From contig NZ_JAOCKJ010000006.1 in assembly GCF_029844725.1 (NCBI RefSeq), positions 310,001 through 374,000 of the forward strand: a DNA stretch of 64,000 nucleotides, written 5' to 3'. Positions 1-8,191 of the stretch are shown in pieces (the stretch's first letter is position 1; each line of letters starts with the position of its first letter). Below the pieces are notes generated by a model. The model saw only the letters and a list, made by a program, of their open reading frames with translations, searched no databases and had not been told where the DNA came from. This DNA comes from Pantoea sp. GD03673. GTDB taxonomy: Bacteria > Pseudomonadota > Gammaproteobacteria > Enterobacterales > Enterobacteriaceae. Made by a program: the position numbers and the translations under genes.

Positions 1-49
1 TAGCGACCGCTCGGTGGCAGACTTTTTTATTACGGAAATTGCAACAAAC

Positions 50-1525
50 ATGTCTATCAGTTCAGTTATCAAATCCTTACAGGACATTATGCGTAAAGAC
101 GCCGGTGTGGACGGCGATGCGCAACGCCTGGGTCAGCTTTCATGGCTGCTGTTTTTAAAAATTTTCGACACTCAGGAAGAAGAGCTAGAAGCCATAATGG
201 ATGCAGAAGAGTATCGTTTGCCGGTTCCCGCACGTTATCTGTGGCGCAACTGGGCGGCTGATGCAGAAGGTATAACGGGCGACGCGCTGCTTGAGTTCGT
301 TAATGACGATCTCTTCCCTGCCCTGAAAAACCTGCCTGCACCTCGTGATAAAAATCCACGTGGATTTGTGGTACGGGAAGCTTTCAGTGACGCCTTTAAC
401 TATATGAAAAACGGTACGCTGCTGCGTCAGGTCATCAACAAACTGAATGAGATTAATTTCGGCGACAGCAACGAACGCCATTTGTTTGGCGATATCTACG
501 AACAAATTTTGCGCGACCTGCAAAGCGCCGGTAACGCCGGTGAGTTTTATACTCCACGCGCCGTTACCCGCTTTATGGTTAACCGTATCGACCCCAGACT
601 AGGCGAGCGCGTGATTGATCCCGCCTGCGGCACTGGCGGATTTTTGGCTTGCACGGTTGATCATATCAAAGCCAACTACGTTCACAGCACCGATGATCAC
701 CAAACGCTGCAGAAGCAGATTCACGGCGTAGAGAAAAAGCAGCTACCGCACCTGCTTTGTACCACCAATATGCTGCTACACGGTATTGAAGTTCCGGTAC
801 AGATTCGCCATGACAATACGTTAAGCAAACCGCTCTCTTCATGGGATGAGCAGTTCGATGTTATTGTTACCAACCCGCCATTTGGCGGCACCGAAGAAGA
901 TGGCATCGAGAAAAACTTTCCCTCTGAAACGCAAACGCGCGAAACTGCTGATCTCTTCCTGCAGTTGATTGTGGAAGTGCTGGCAGATAAAGGACGCGCC
1001 GCCGTAGTACTGCCGGACGGCACGCTGTTTGGTGAAGGTGTTAAAACCAAAATCAAAAAACTGCTGACAGAAGAGTGCAACCTGCACACCATCGTACGTC
1101 TGCCGAATGGCGTGTTTAATCCCTATACCGGCATCAAAACTAACCTGTTGTTTTTCACTAAAGGCCAGCCGACGCAGGATATCTGGTTCTATGAACATCC
1201 CTATCCTGAAGGCGTGAAAAACTACAGCAAAACCCGCCCAATGAAGGTCGAAGAGTTTCAGCCGGAGATCGATTGGTGGGGCAATGAAGCCGACGGCTTT
1301 GCCAGCCGTGTTGAAAACGAACACGCCTGGAAAGTCAGCATTGATGAAGTCATTGCTCGTAACTTCAACCTTGATATTAAGAATTCGCATCAGGCAGAAG
1401 CAATCAGCCACGATCCCGATGAGCTGCTGGCGCAGTATCGGCAGCAGCAAACCGAAATCAACCAGCTGCGCCACCAGCTTCGCGATATCCTCGGTGCCGC
1501 GCTTGCGGGTAAGGAGGTCAACTGA
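50..1525 (+). CDS. hsdM: Type I restriction-modification DNA methyltransferase subunit HsdM
   Basis: N6-adenine methyltransferase subunit; with HsdS it forms the modification enzyme, and with HsdR the restriction complex. Residues 1-130 look like the HsdM N-terminal helical domain. The SAM motif DPACGTGGF and the catalytic NPPF (within VTNPPFGG) mark the N6-adenine methylase core, and the length of 491 aa is usual. I start at the ATG at 50 because the conserved family N-terminus (MSISSVIKSLQDIM) begins there; an in-frame GTG at 14 would add 12 unconserved residues. It overlaps hsdS by one base (TGATG), so the two are probably translationally coupled. No hsdR is in view and may lie left of the window. 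It is part of the ileX island. Confidence 0.95.
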   Translation: MSISSVIKSLQDIMRKDAGVDGDAQRLGQLSWLLFLKIFDTQEEELEAIMDAEEYRLPVPARYLWRNWAADAEGITGDALLEFVNDDLFPALKNLPAPRDKNPRGFVVREAFSDAFNYMKNGTLLRQVINKLNEINFGDSNERHLFGDIYEQILRDLQSAGNAGEFYTPRAVTRFMVNRIDPRLGERVIDPACGTGGFLACTVDHIKANYVHSTDDHQTLQKQIHGVEKKQLPHLLCTTNMLLHGIEVPVQIRHDNTLSKPLSSWDEQFDVIVTNPPFGGTEEDGIEKNFPSETQTRETADLFLQLIVEVLADKGRAAVVLPDGTLFGEGVKTKIKKLLTEECNLHTIVRLPNGVFNPYTGIKTNLLFFTKGQPTQDIWFYEHPYPEGVKNYSKTRPMKVEEFQPEIDWWGNEADGFASRVENEHAWKVSIDEVIARNFNLDIKNSHQAEAISHDPDELLAQYRQQQTEINQLRHQLRDILGAALAGKEVN

Positions 1526-3285
1526 TGTCTGCTGAGCAACTGATCACCCAGCATATCAATACCTGGACTTCTGCCTTACAGACACGCTCAACCGCTGGAC
1601 GCGGCAACAACGGCAAGATTGATCTTTATGGCATAAAAAAGCTGCGTGAACTGATTCTGGAACTGGCCGTACGTGGCAAGCTGGTGCCGCAGGACCCAAA
1701 TGATGAACCTGCGTCTGAGTTGCTAAAACGCATTGCTGCTGAAAAAGCCGAGCTGATGAAGCAGGAAAAAATTAAAAAACAGAAGCCTTTGGCAAAAATT
1801 AATAAGGATGAAACGCCGTTTGAATTGCCGGAGAGCTGGGAATGGACATCGTTAGGTTTTCTGACTAATTATGGTCAATGTGATAAAGCAGAGCCTGAAG
1901 ATGCTAAAAGCAACACATGGATTGTTGAACTCGAAGATATTGAAAAAGAAACATCCAGACTTTTAAATAGAGTTACTTTTTCCGAGCGCCCATTCAAAAG
2001 CTCAAAAAATAGATTTTCATGCGGGGACGTACTATATGGAAAGTTACGCCCATATTTAAATAAAGTACTTATTGCTGATGATGATGGCGTTTGCACCACT
2101 GAGATAATCCCCGTCAGACCATTCAACGGAATTACTTCAGAATATCTGAGCATATTACTAAAATCTCCTAGCTTCATTAGATACGCTAACGAATCAACAC
2201 ATGGCATGAATATGCCAAGGTTAGGTACTGATAAAGCAATAAATGCGTTAACACCTCTAGCTCCTGTGAACGAGCAAATAAATATCGTTCAAAAAGTAAA
2301 TGAACTCATGTCCCTTTGCGACCAACTGGAGCAGCAATCTCTGACCAGTCTTGACGCACATTCCCAGCTGGTTGAAACCTTGCTGGCAACGCTCACTAAC
2401 AGCAAAAACGCCGAAGAGTTAGCCGAAAACTGGGTGCGAATCAGCCAGCATTTAGACACGCTGTTTACCACAGAAGCCAGCATTGATGCGCTTAAGCAAA
2501 CCATTCTGCAACTGGCGGTGATGGGTAAATTGGTTCCGCAAGACCCCAACGATGAACCTGCATCTGAACTGCTTAAACGTATTGAGCAGGAAAAAGCGCA
2601 ACTGGTGAAAGAAGGTAAAATTAAAAAACAAAAACTTTTGCCGCCAATCAGTGATGATGACATACCGTTTGAGTTGCCAAAAGGATGGATGTGGTCTAGG
2701 GTTGGTGATATTTTATCGCTTAAGAATGGTTATGCATTCAAAAGCAATTTTTTTGTTGAATTCAGAAGTAAATATATTTTAACAACTCCTGGTAATTTCT
2801 ATGAAACAGGAGGCTTTAGGCATCGAGGTGATAAGACTAAGTACTATGATGGCCCCCTTGATGAAGAGTTCATATTAAATCCTGGTGACTTGATTATACC
2901 AATGACCGAGCAGGCTCCGGGATTACTTGGGAGTGCTGCTTTCATTCCAAAAGATGAGTACATGTATTTACACAACCAGCGTTTAGGTAAATTAGAAATC
3001 TATTATGAAGGGGTAACATCTGAATTCATCTTTTGGTTTTTCAACAGCCAGCTCCTGAGAACTGAATTAGCAAGAACATGTACAGGTACAACTGTTCGTC
3101 ACACTTCACCTGATAGGATTTTAAATGCTTTAGTTCCTGTAGTTCCTTCAAACGAGCAATATAGAATTACCGAAAAAATTAATAATCTAATGCTACTATG
3201 TGACGTTCTCAAATCTCGCCTGCAATCCGCCCAGCAAACTCAGCTTCACCTAGCGGATGCACTTACTGATGCAGCCTTAAACTAA
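1525..3285 (+). CDS. hsdS: Type I restriction-modification specificity subunit HsdS
   Basis: DNA recognition subunit that gives HsdM and HsdR their target sequence. At 586 aa it has the classical two-half design. A conserved segment containing GKLVPQDPNDEPASELLKR occurs near residues 51-69 and again near 334-352, each followed by a Lys-rich helix and then a target recognition domain (about 105-255 and 385-545). A strong Shine-Dalgarno (AAGGAGGT at 1511-1518) precedes the ATG. The two recognition domains are visibly AT-richer than the conserved spacers, which fits exchange of recognition domains by recombination. The recognition sequence cannot be predicted from sequence alone. Confidence 0.94.
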   Translation: MSAEQLITQHINTWTSALQTRSTAGRGNNGKIDLYGIKKLRELILELAVRGKLVPQDPNDEPASELLKRIAAEKAELMKQEKIKKQKPLAKINKDETPFELPESWEWTSLGFLTNYGQCDKAEPEDAKSNTWIVELEDIEKETSRLLNRVTFSERPFKSSKNRFSCGDVLYGKLRPYLNKVLIADDDGVCTTEIIPVRPFNGITSEYLSILLKSPSFIRYANESTHGMNMPRLGTDKAINALTPLAPVNEQINIVQKVNELMSLCDQLEQQSLTSLDAHSQLVETLLATLTNSKNAEELAENWVRISQHLDTLFTTEASIDALKQTILQLAVMGKLVPQDPNDEPASELLKRIEQEKAQLVKEGKIKKQKLLPPISDDDIPFELPKGWMWSRVGDILSLKNGYAFKSNFFVEFRSKYILTTPGNFYETGGFRHRGDKTKYYDGPLDEEFILNPGDLIIPMTEQAPGLLGSAAFIPKDEYMYLHNQRLGKLEIYYEGVTSEFIFWFFNSQLLRTELARTCTGTTVRHTSPDRILNALVPVVPSNEQYRITEKINNLMLLCDVLKSRLQSAQQTQLHLADALTDAALN

Positions 3286-3295
3286 GGAACAGACG

Positions 3296-4399
3296 ATGCC
3301 GGTTCGCCATGCTATCTGGCGGGTGGGGGATAACCCCCAGCCACTGACTATCAGCAAACTGGACAGCGAGAGTTTGCTGGAAAGAATGATCTTGAACAAC
3401 CCAGCCATTCTTTCAGATCAGTGGATGATTATCGGGCATCAGGAAAATACGCTCGATAAGGGGCGTATTGATCTGCTGGCGATAGCGCCTGATGCCTCGC
3501 TAATCCTGATAGAGCTGAAACGCGACCGCACACCGCGCGAGGTAGTCGCTCAGGCGCTGGATTACGCTTCATGGGTAGATGATTTAACCGCAGACCGCCT
3601 GTCACAAATTTATGAAAAATTCTCTGGCGGCGGTAATCTGGGTGACGCCTTTAAGCAACGTTTCAATACTGAGTTAGAAGAAGAGTCTATTAACCAGTCG
3701 CATCAAATCATTATCGTAGCGGCGGAACTGGATCCGTCCACCGAACGCATTGTCGACTATCTAAGCAAAAATGGTATCTCTATTAACGTGCTGTTCTTCA
3801 AGGTCTTTCAGCACGGGGACGAGCAGCTTTTAAGTCGCGCCTGGCTTCTTGATCCCAGCGAGACGCAAACTAACGCTGCTCAGGCCACTGCAGGTACGAG
3901 TGCTCAATCAAAAGAACCCTGGAATGGAGAGTTCTATGTCTCGTTCGGTGACTCAAATAGTCGTAACTGGGAAGAGGCGCGCCGTTATGGCTTTATCAGT
4001 GCTGGTGGCGGAAGCTGGTACAGCCAGACCTTAAAACAGCTTCAGCCCGGTCAACGCGTCTGGGTTAACATCCCAAAAACAGGTTATGTTGGCGTCGGTA
4101 TTGTGCAAAGTGCCGTTGAGCCAGCCAGCAGCTTTACAATCAATACTGAGGCTGGCGAAAAAGTCGCGATGGACGTGCTTAAGCATGGAAACCTTTATCG
4201 CGATAACTCAGGTGATCCCGATAAATCTGAGTATTTTGTCTCAGTTAAATGGCTTGAAACCCGTAGTGAACAGGATGCAGTAAATGAACTCGGGTTCTTC
4301 GGTAATCAAAACACCGTTTGTAAACCGACAACATCAAAGTGGCGACACACTGTTGAAAGATTGAAAAATTACTTCAGAAACTGGAATACTAACGAGTAG
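3296..4399 (+). CDS. PD-(D/E)XK nuclease (NucS/DUF91-like) with a C-terminal beta-rich, possibly PUA-like domain
   Basis: A 367-aa protein starting 11 bases after hsdS in the same direction, so probably co-transcribed. The N-terminal half has a nuclease signature: Asp59 (in GRIDLLAI), then Glu73-Leu-Lys75 (LIELKRD) and Gln86 in a helix, as in DUF91/NucS-type PD-(D/E)XK enzymes. After a low-complexity Ala/Thr/Ser linker around residues 190-208, residues about 209-367 form a second domain with many aromatic residues, including GFISAGGGSWYSQTL and GQRVWVNIP..GYVGVG. That pattern recalls EVE/PUA-like folds that read modified bases, but this is only a resemblance. It has no helicase motifs, so it is not HsdR. 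A role as accessory or modification-dependent nuclease is inference. Confidence 0.7.
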   Translation: MPVRHAIWRVGDNPQPLTISKLDSESLLERMILNNPAILSDQWMIIGHQENTLDKGRIDLLAIAPDASLILIELKRDRTPREVVAQALDYASWVDDLTADRLSQIYEKFSGGGNLGDAFKQRFNTELEEESINQSHQIIIVAAELDPSTERIVDYLSKNGISINVLFFKVFQHGDEQLLSRAWLLDPSETQTNAAQATAGTSAQSKEPWNGEFYVSFGDSNSRNWEEARRYGFISAGGGSWYSQTLKQLQPGQRVWVNIPKTGYVGVGIVQSAVEPASSFTINTEAGEKVAMDVLKHGNLYRDNSGDPDKSEYFVSVKWLETRSEQDAVNELGFFGNQNTVCKPTTSKWRHTVERLKNYFRNWNTNE

Positions 4400-4445
4400 A
4401 ATTTTCCGGCATTAAGGCGAATGAATTTTAATAAGGATCATAACA

Positions 4446-4586
4446 ATGCGTAAAATCCTCCACTCCGAATACCCGTTCCGGCGGTCACACGAAGGTGTGG
4501 CTGCCCCGACGGTATATTCGGGGATTACCCATGCATACAAGAAATCGAGCGTTTCGTCGCCATCATATGAAAAGGCTCAAAACTAA
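4446..4586 (+). CDS. Small 46-aa ORF, possible leader peptide
   Basis: The ORF begins MRKILHSEYPFRR and ends with TAA at 4584-4586. AAGGA at 4433-4437 lies 8 bases before the ATG, which is good spacing for translation. It overlaps the next gene (start 4531) in a different frame. Its codons run through both arms of a stem that covers the ribosome binding site of that gene, so its main role could be to couple translation rather than to make a working protein. I recognise no family. Coding status is supported only by the ribosome binding site and the arrangement. Confidence 0.45.
   Translation: MRKILHSEYPFRRSHEGVAAPTVYSGITHAYKKSSVSSPSYEKAQN
4463..4523 (+). promoter_or_regulatory. RNA stem covering the ribosome binding site of the 4531 gene
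   Basis: Bases 4463-4471 can pair with 4515-4523 (nine pairs including one G-U), and 4472-4473 with 4511-4512 after a two-base bulge. Most of the GGGGA ribosome binding site (4520-4524) of the 4531 gene is in the 3' arm. A smaller CACAC-GAAG-GTGTG hairpin (4486-4499) sits in the loop. Ribosomes on the 4446 ORF would open this stem. The pairing is visible in the sequence; its function is inferred. Confidence 0.45.
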
Positions 4587-4761
4587 ACGCGGTCATTATA
4601 ATAATGCGGCTTACAGCTGGCCTGAAGGTGCGACTATCGTCAATATCGGTAAGGCTTATCATACGCCATGTCTCTGTTCATGCTGGATGTGTGGACATCA
4701 GCGTTTTCATCACGGAATGAACATGCAAGAAGTGAGAGCAAGAGCCAGCTATCAGGATTAA
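4531..4761 (+). CDS. Small basic protein with CxCxxC (CSCWMCG) motif, possible zinc binder
   Basis: A 76-aa protein: an Arg/His/Lys-rich N-terminus (RNRAFRRHHMKRLKTKR) followed by a Cys cluster reading CLCSCWMCGHQR, which could bind zinc. From memory it resembles a family of small proteins of unknown function, common on plasmids, phages and islands, that share a CSCWMCG-like segment. I prefer the ATG at 4531 because GGGGA lies seven bases upstream and the conserved basic start follows; an upstream in-frame start at 4495 lacks such support. It lies in the island and overlaps the 4446 leader ORF. Function unknown. Confidence 0.65.
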   Translation: MHTRNRAFRRHHMKRLKTKRGHYNNAAYSWPEGATIVNIGKAYHTPCLCSCWMCGHQRFHHGMNMQEVRARASYQD

Positions 4762-4768
4762 ACAACTA

Positions 4769-4789
4769 AGCCCACCTGAATGGTGGGCT
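4769..4789 (+). terminator. Hairpin after the CSCWMCG gene, weak terminator
   Basis: AGCCCACC pairs perfectly with GGTGGGCT across a five-base loop, eight bases after the stop at 4761. The following ACCTTCC is only slightly T-rich, so rho-independent termination would be inefficient. Confidence 0.4.
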
Positions 4790-4877
4790 ACCTTCCAGCA
4801 AACACACTCTGATAAACCATCTTGTAAGCTCATCTCCCACCCACTACAAACCCGATAAGCACAATGGAGACCTCACA

Positions 4878-5036
4878 ATGCAAAGTCGAGCCGCCAGCGC
4901 CAAAATCACCAGGCAACAAATTTACCGCTCCGTTGCCAGCTCAACGGCTATTGAAACGGGTGAAGCTGTGCAGAAAATTGAGCAAAATCTTAAGCAGTAT
5001 CAAGCTAAAGCAAAAGCTATCGGTTTAGCTCGCTAA
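4878..5036 (+). CDS. Small hypothetical island protein, 52 aa
   Basis: The ORF begins MQSRAASAKITRQQIYRS. GGAGA at 4866-4870 lies seven bases before the ATG, which supports translation. The predicted protein is hydrophilic and mostly helical, rich in Ala, Gln and Lys, with no membrane segment or cysteine. No family recognised. It sits on the opposite strand to the integrase and ends about 80 bases before the small minus-strand ORF that follows the integrase. Confidence 0.5.
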   Translation: MQSRAASAKITRQQIYRSVASSTAIETGEAVQKIEQNLKQYQAKAKAIGLAR

Positions 5037-5115
5037 TTTGGCAAAAAATCGTCAACAAGCTGTATCATCGGCATATAGTTGTCAGTGATTTCGGCCTGAA
5101 TAGCCTTTAAAACGT

Positions 5116-5271
5116 TTAATGCTCGTCAAAAGACTGTAACCTAGGATCTGCCTGAACTGATAACACATCAAATTCTGCTTCATCAATAATGCCCAGTCTA
5201 TTCAACAATACGCTATCCGACGAACCAAGCTGGAAAATGCTTTTCAAAGAATTGAGACTATATTTAGCCAA
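5116..5271 (-). CDS. Small hypothetical protein directly downstream of the integrase, 51 aa, TTG start
   Basis: On the minus strand a TTG at 5271 lies three bases after the integrase stop. AGAGG, formed by the integrase's own last codons, is about seven bases upstream, so translation could be coupled. The frame reads MAKYSLNSLKSIFQLG and ends with TAA at 5116-5118. The predicted protein is acidic toward its C-terminus. I recognise no family. It could be a cofactor of excision, a truncated remnant, or chance; the ribosome binding site and tight spacing are the only support. Confidence 0.4.
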   Translation of the reverse strand: MAKYSLNSLKSIFQLGSSDSVLLNRLGIIDEAEFDVLSVQADPRLQSFDEH

Positions 5272-5274
5272 TTC

Positions 5275-6579
5275 TCATCCTCTCTGGAATAAATTCACTA
5301 CATTGCTGGTGGCCTGTTCAACATGATTAACCCTATTTTCCCACTGTTCTAATGCCCTTCTTTTCTCTACAAGATAATCATAACGGTCATAGTGCTTCGA
5401 GCTGACATCCTGCAATGCATGGTTTTGAATGCGGTCACGCAACTCTTTCGAGACACCGATTTCGCCCATCAGTGTTTTGCAGGTCCGCCGTAAATCCCTA
5501 GCAACAAACATGGGGTTGTCAGGAAAATGCTCGCGATAATAGATGATGGCTTGAGCAAAGCTGTCAGTTCGTAGATGCTTACCCGCATCCAACCTCTGCG
5601 GGAAGATATACGGGCTATCATTAACGTTCTCGCTCTTCAGCCTTTCCAGAATTTCTATAGCTGAATCCGTTAATGGCACCAAATGGTCGCGCTTGTTCTT
5701 TGAGACGTCAGCAACAATCAACAGTGTTTTCTCTTCCCAGTTCACGGCATCCCACCGACTGGAAGCCAGTTCATGCGGGCGCTGCCCACCAGCGTAAACA
5801 CATAAATTAAGCAGCAAGCTCACCGTGCTGCCAACGCTTGGCGTTTTGGGAAAGTCACCCATCAGCTGTTGCAGCTCATTCAACTTCAGCCAGTTGGTTC
5901 CCGCTTTCTCAGCAGCCGACTGCTTAGGGATGACGCTAACCGGGTTCATCTCAAGTCCAAACATCACGTTCTGCTGGTGGTTGGCCGGATCGTTATCCGC
6001 TTTGAGCCCGTAGTTGAAAGCTGCCATCAGATAAGAGCGCACACGGTTCGCTTCAACGCTCGCCCCGCGCTGAATGATGGCAGACAAAATCTGTTTGATA
6101 TGTAGCGGTTTGACTTCGTTAGCTTTCGTATCTTTGGCGATGAAGGAATAGGTTTCCTTTTCCAGTCGGTACAGCACCTGCTGCCATGTCCGCTTTCCAT
6201 CTTCCCGCATTTTTTTGGTGTAGCCCTGAATAAGCTGCTCGATGCTACCCTTTAACTGTTCGGCACGCTTTTGCTTTTCCAGCGCGATGTCCTGTTCAGC
6301 CTTCTCGACCTTAGGGTTCTTCCCTTCCTTCAGCGTACCGGCATAACCTTTCGCAAGCTGACGAGCCTGAGCTAATGACATTTCAGGGTAACGACCCAAC
6401 TGAATAAAGTGGCGCTTAGCATCCCAGTAGTAGCGATAGTAGAAAACCCGCTGCCCGGATGGCTCAACTTTAACCCCCAGACGCCCTGCTCCCCGCTCAC
6501 CACTCTTGTCCCATACCTGATAAGCCGAATCGCGCGCTTTCAGTCCGCGCACCATTGAGTCCGTTAAATTATCTGCCAA
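5275..6579 (-). CDS. P4-type tyrosine integrase of the ileX island
   Basis: A 434-aa tyrosine recombinase that would catalyse integration and excision of the island. The N-terminus is the DUF4102 arm-binding domain (to about residue 85), followed by a core-binding domain and the catalytic domain. Catalytic residues visible are Arg267 (GQRPHEL), Lys near 296, Arg364 (in RDLRRT), His387 and the nucleophile Tyr397 (KHYDRY). The usual first His of HxxR is Arg361, a variant seen in some P4 relatives as far as I recall. Transcription runs away from the tRNA fragment at 6768-6814, about 190 bases from its start. The gene looks intact. Confidence 0.94.
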   Translation of the reverse strand: MADNLTDSMVRGLKARDSAYQVWDKSGERGAGRLGVKVEPSGQRVFYYRYYWDAKRHFIQLGRYPEMSLAQARQLAKGYAGTLKEGKNPKVEKAEQDIALEKQKRAEQLKGSIEQLIQGYTKKMREDGKRTWQQVLYRLEKETYSFIAKDTKANEVKPLHIKQILSAIIQRGASVEANRVRSYLMAAFNYGLKADNDPANHQQNVMFGLEMNPVSVIPKQSAAEKAGTNWLKLNELQQLMGDFPKTPSVGSTVSLLLNLCVYAGGQRPHELASSRWDAVNWEEKTLLIVADVSKNKRDHLVPLTDSAIEILERLKSENVNDSPYIFPQRLDAGKHLRTDSFAQAIIYYREHFPDNPMFVARDLRRTCKTLMGEIGVSKELRDRIQNHALQDVSSKHYDRYDYLVEKRRALEQWENRVNHVEQATSNVVNLFQRG

Positions 6580-6767
6580 AAGAAAATCCTTACGAGAAAA
6601 GTTTTACTGCCGTTTTCTGGGTGATGTAGCAGGTGACGTAAGGATGATACTGAAAGGAAAAACCCGGAACAACATGAAACCAAGAAATAATCATAAATGA
6701 CTGATTTATATTTATTAATGTGTAGATATGGTTAAAGATGAAAAACGATGAAACAAGCTATTCATAT

Positions 6768-6814
6768 GACTCATAATCGCTTGGTCGCTGGTTCAAACCC
6801 AGCAGGGGCCACCA
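6768..6814 (+). other. attR: 3' half of tRNA-Ile2 (ileX, CAU) left at the island's right junction
   Basis: These 47 bases match the E. coli ileX tRNA 3' half, from just before the anticodon loop (CTCATAA) through the T arm (GCTGG, TTCAAAC, CCAGC), the acceptor strand AGGGGCC and ACCA. The sequence to the left is AT-rich and cannot form the D arm or 5' acceptor strand, so this is not a functional tRNA. It is the expected duplicated crossover segment of a P4-type integration into ileX, with the intact tRNA predicted left of the window. Confidence 0.88.
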
Positions 6815-6842
6815 AATTTCTTCATAAAAAAAACATATATTT

Positions 6843-6868
6843 AAGCCGCTCATTGAAGCGGTTTTTTT
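6843..6868 (+). terminator. Rho-independent terminator, originally of ileX
   Basis: GCCGCT, a short loop, AAGCGG and seven Ts lie 30 bases after the tRNA 3' end. This is probably the chromosomal terminator of ileX, now downstream of the truncated copy. Confidence 0.8.
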
Positions 6869-7073
6869 GTATTCATTTCTCTTAAGTGGCGGGTGCGTCC
6901 TAAAACCTGACTGACGTAACCAATTCAACCTCCTGCCATACGCTCAGACTCCTCTCTGACCAGCACTCCTCAGACAATGATATTCCTCCCTCCATAATTA
7001 TCTCCCCTGCCCTGTCTTCCCGCGCAACCCCCATGCTATCTTGTGGTTTTGATTTTTTCAGTGGGCAAAGTAG

Positions 7074-8171
7074 ATGACTAAGTTGCGGGTAGGGATCGTG
7101 TTTGGCGGGAAATCGGCTGAGCATGAGGTGTCGTTGCAGTCGGCCAAAAATATCCTTGAGGCGATCGACAAAAGCAGGTTTGACGTCGTGTTGCTGGGCA
7201 TCGACAAACAGGGGCACTGGCGTCTTAGTGATGCGTCAAACTTCTTACTCAACGCTGAAAACCCGGCGCTGATCGCGCTCAATCACGCCGCTGAAGATGT
7301 GGCGCTGGTGCCAGGCAACACTGAGCAGCAAATCATCATCCGCCACAACGCCCATCCGCTGTCGCAGATCGACGTTATCTTCCCGATCGTGCACGGTACG
7401 CTGGGTGAAGATGGGTCCCTGCAGGGCCTGCTGCGTATGGCCTCATTACCGTTTGTCGGTTCCGACGTGCTGGGTTCTGCTGTCAGCATGGACAAAGATT
7501 TCACCAAACGGCTGTTACGCGATGCCGGGCTTAACGTCGCGCCGTGGCTGAGCGTCACCCAGGCGCAGCGCCCCCAGCTGGACCCGGAAGCCGTCATTGC
7601 CCGCTTTGGCCTGCCGCTGTTTATCAAACCCGCCAACCAGGGTTCATCGGTGGGCGTCAGCAAAGTGGATAGCCTTGAAGAATTTGATGCTGCGCTGACG
7701 CTGGCCTTCTCATTTGACCGCAAAGTGCTGATTGAACAGGGTATCAAAGGCCGCGAGATCGAATGTGCGGTGCTGGGCAACGATGCGCCTGAAGCCAGCC
7801 CCTGCGGCGAAGTGGTCGTGCATGACGCCTTTTACTCTTATGACACCAAATATATCTCTGAAAGCGGTGCGCAGACGGTGGTCCCGGCGGCCATTACACC
7901 GGAAACCAGCGATGCAATCCGTGACGTCGCCATCAAGGCCTTCTCCGCGCTGGAGTGCTTTGGCCTGGCACGCGTCGATGTGTTCCTGACTGACGACGGC
8001 GAGATTATTGTCAATGAAGTGAATACCCTGCCCGGCTTCACCAATATCAGCATGTACCCGAAACTGTGGCAGGCCGCCGGACTCAGCTATCAGGACCTGA
8101 TCAGCCGTCTGATCGACCTGGCGATTGAACGCCACCAGCAGGCCAGCACCCTGAAAAGCAGCGTGAGCTGA
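7074..8171 (+). CDS. ddlA: D-alanine--D-alanine ligase A
   Basis: ATP-dependent ligase that makes D-Ala-D-Ala for peptidoglycan precursors in the cytoplasm. It is 365 aa, the usual DdlA length, with the start [20 protein letters not shown], an ATP-grasp loop containing GSSVGVSK and the metal-binding [10 protein letters not shown] near the C-terminus. It is the first chromosomal gene right of the island. The 200 bases upstream hold no other convincing gene. It converges on the diguanylate cyclase, with 20 bases between the stops. Confidence 0.97.
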   Translation: MTKLRVGIVFGGKSAEHEVSLQSAKNILEAIDKSRFDVVLLGIDKQGHWRLSDASNFLLNAENPALIALNHAAEDVALVPGNTEQQIIIRHNAHPLSQIDVIFPIVHGTLGEDGSLQGLLRMASLPFVGSDVLGSAVSMDKDFTKRLLRDAGLNVAPWLSVTQAQRPQLDPEAVIARFGLPLFIKPANQGSSVGVSKVDSLEEFDAALTLAFSFDRKVLIEQGIKGREIECAVLGNDAPEASPCGEVVVHDAFYSYDTKYISESGAQTVVPAAITPETSDAIRDVAIKAFSALECFGLARVDVFLTDDGEIIVNEVNTLPGFTNISMYPKLWQAAGLSYQDLISRLIDLAIERHQQASTLKSSVS

Positions 8172-8191
8172 CCGGACCCGGTGACGAGGCG

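Noticed and set aside
14-49. Upstream GTG start for hsdM
   Set aside because: The extra 12 residues are unlike the conserved HsdM N-terminus, which begins at the ATG at 50.
3296-4399. HsdR restriction subunit
   Set aside because: Far too short and without helicase motifs; the catalytic pattern fits a small nuclease.
6768-6814. Complete tRNA gene
   Set aside because: The D arm and 5' acceptor strand are missing; only the 3' half is present.
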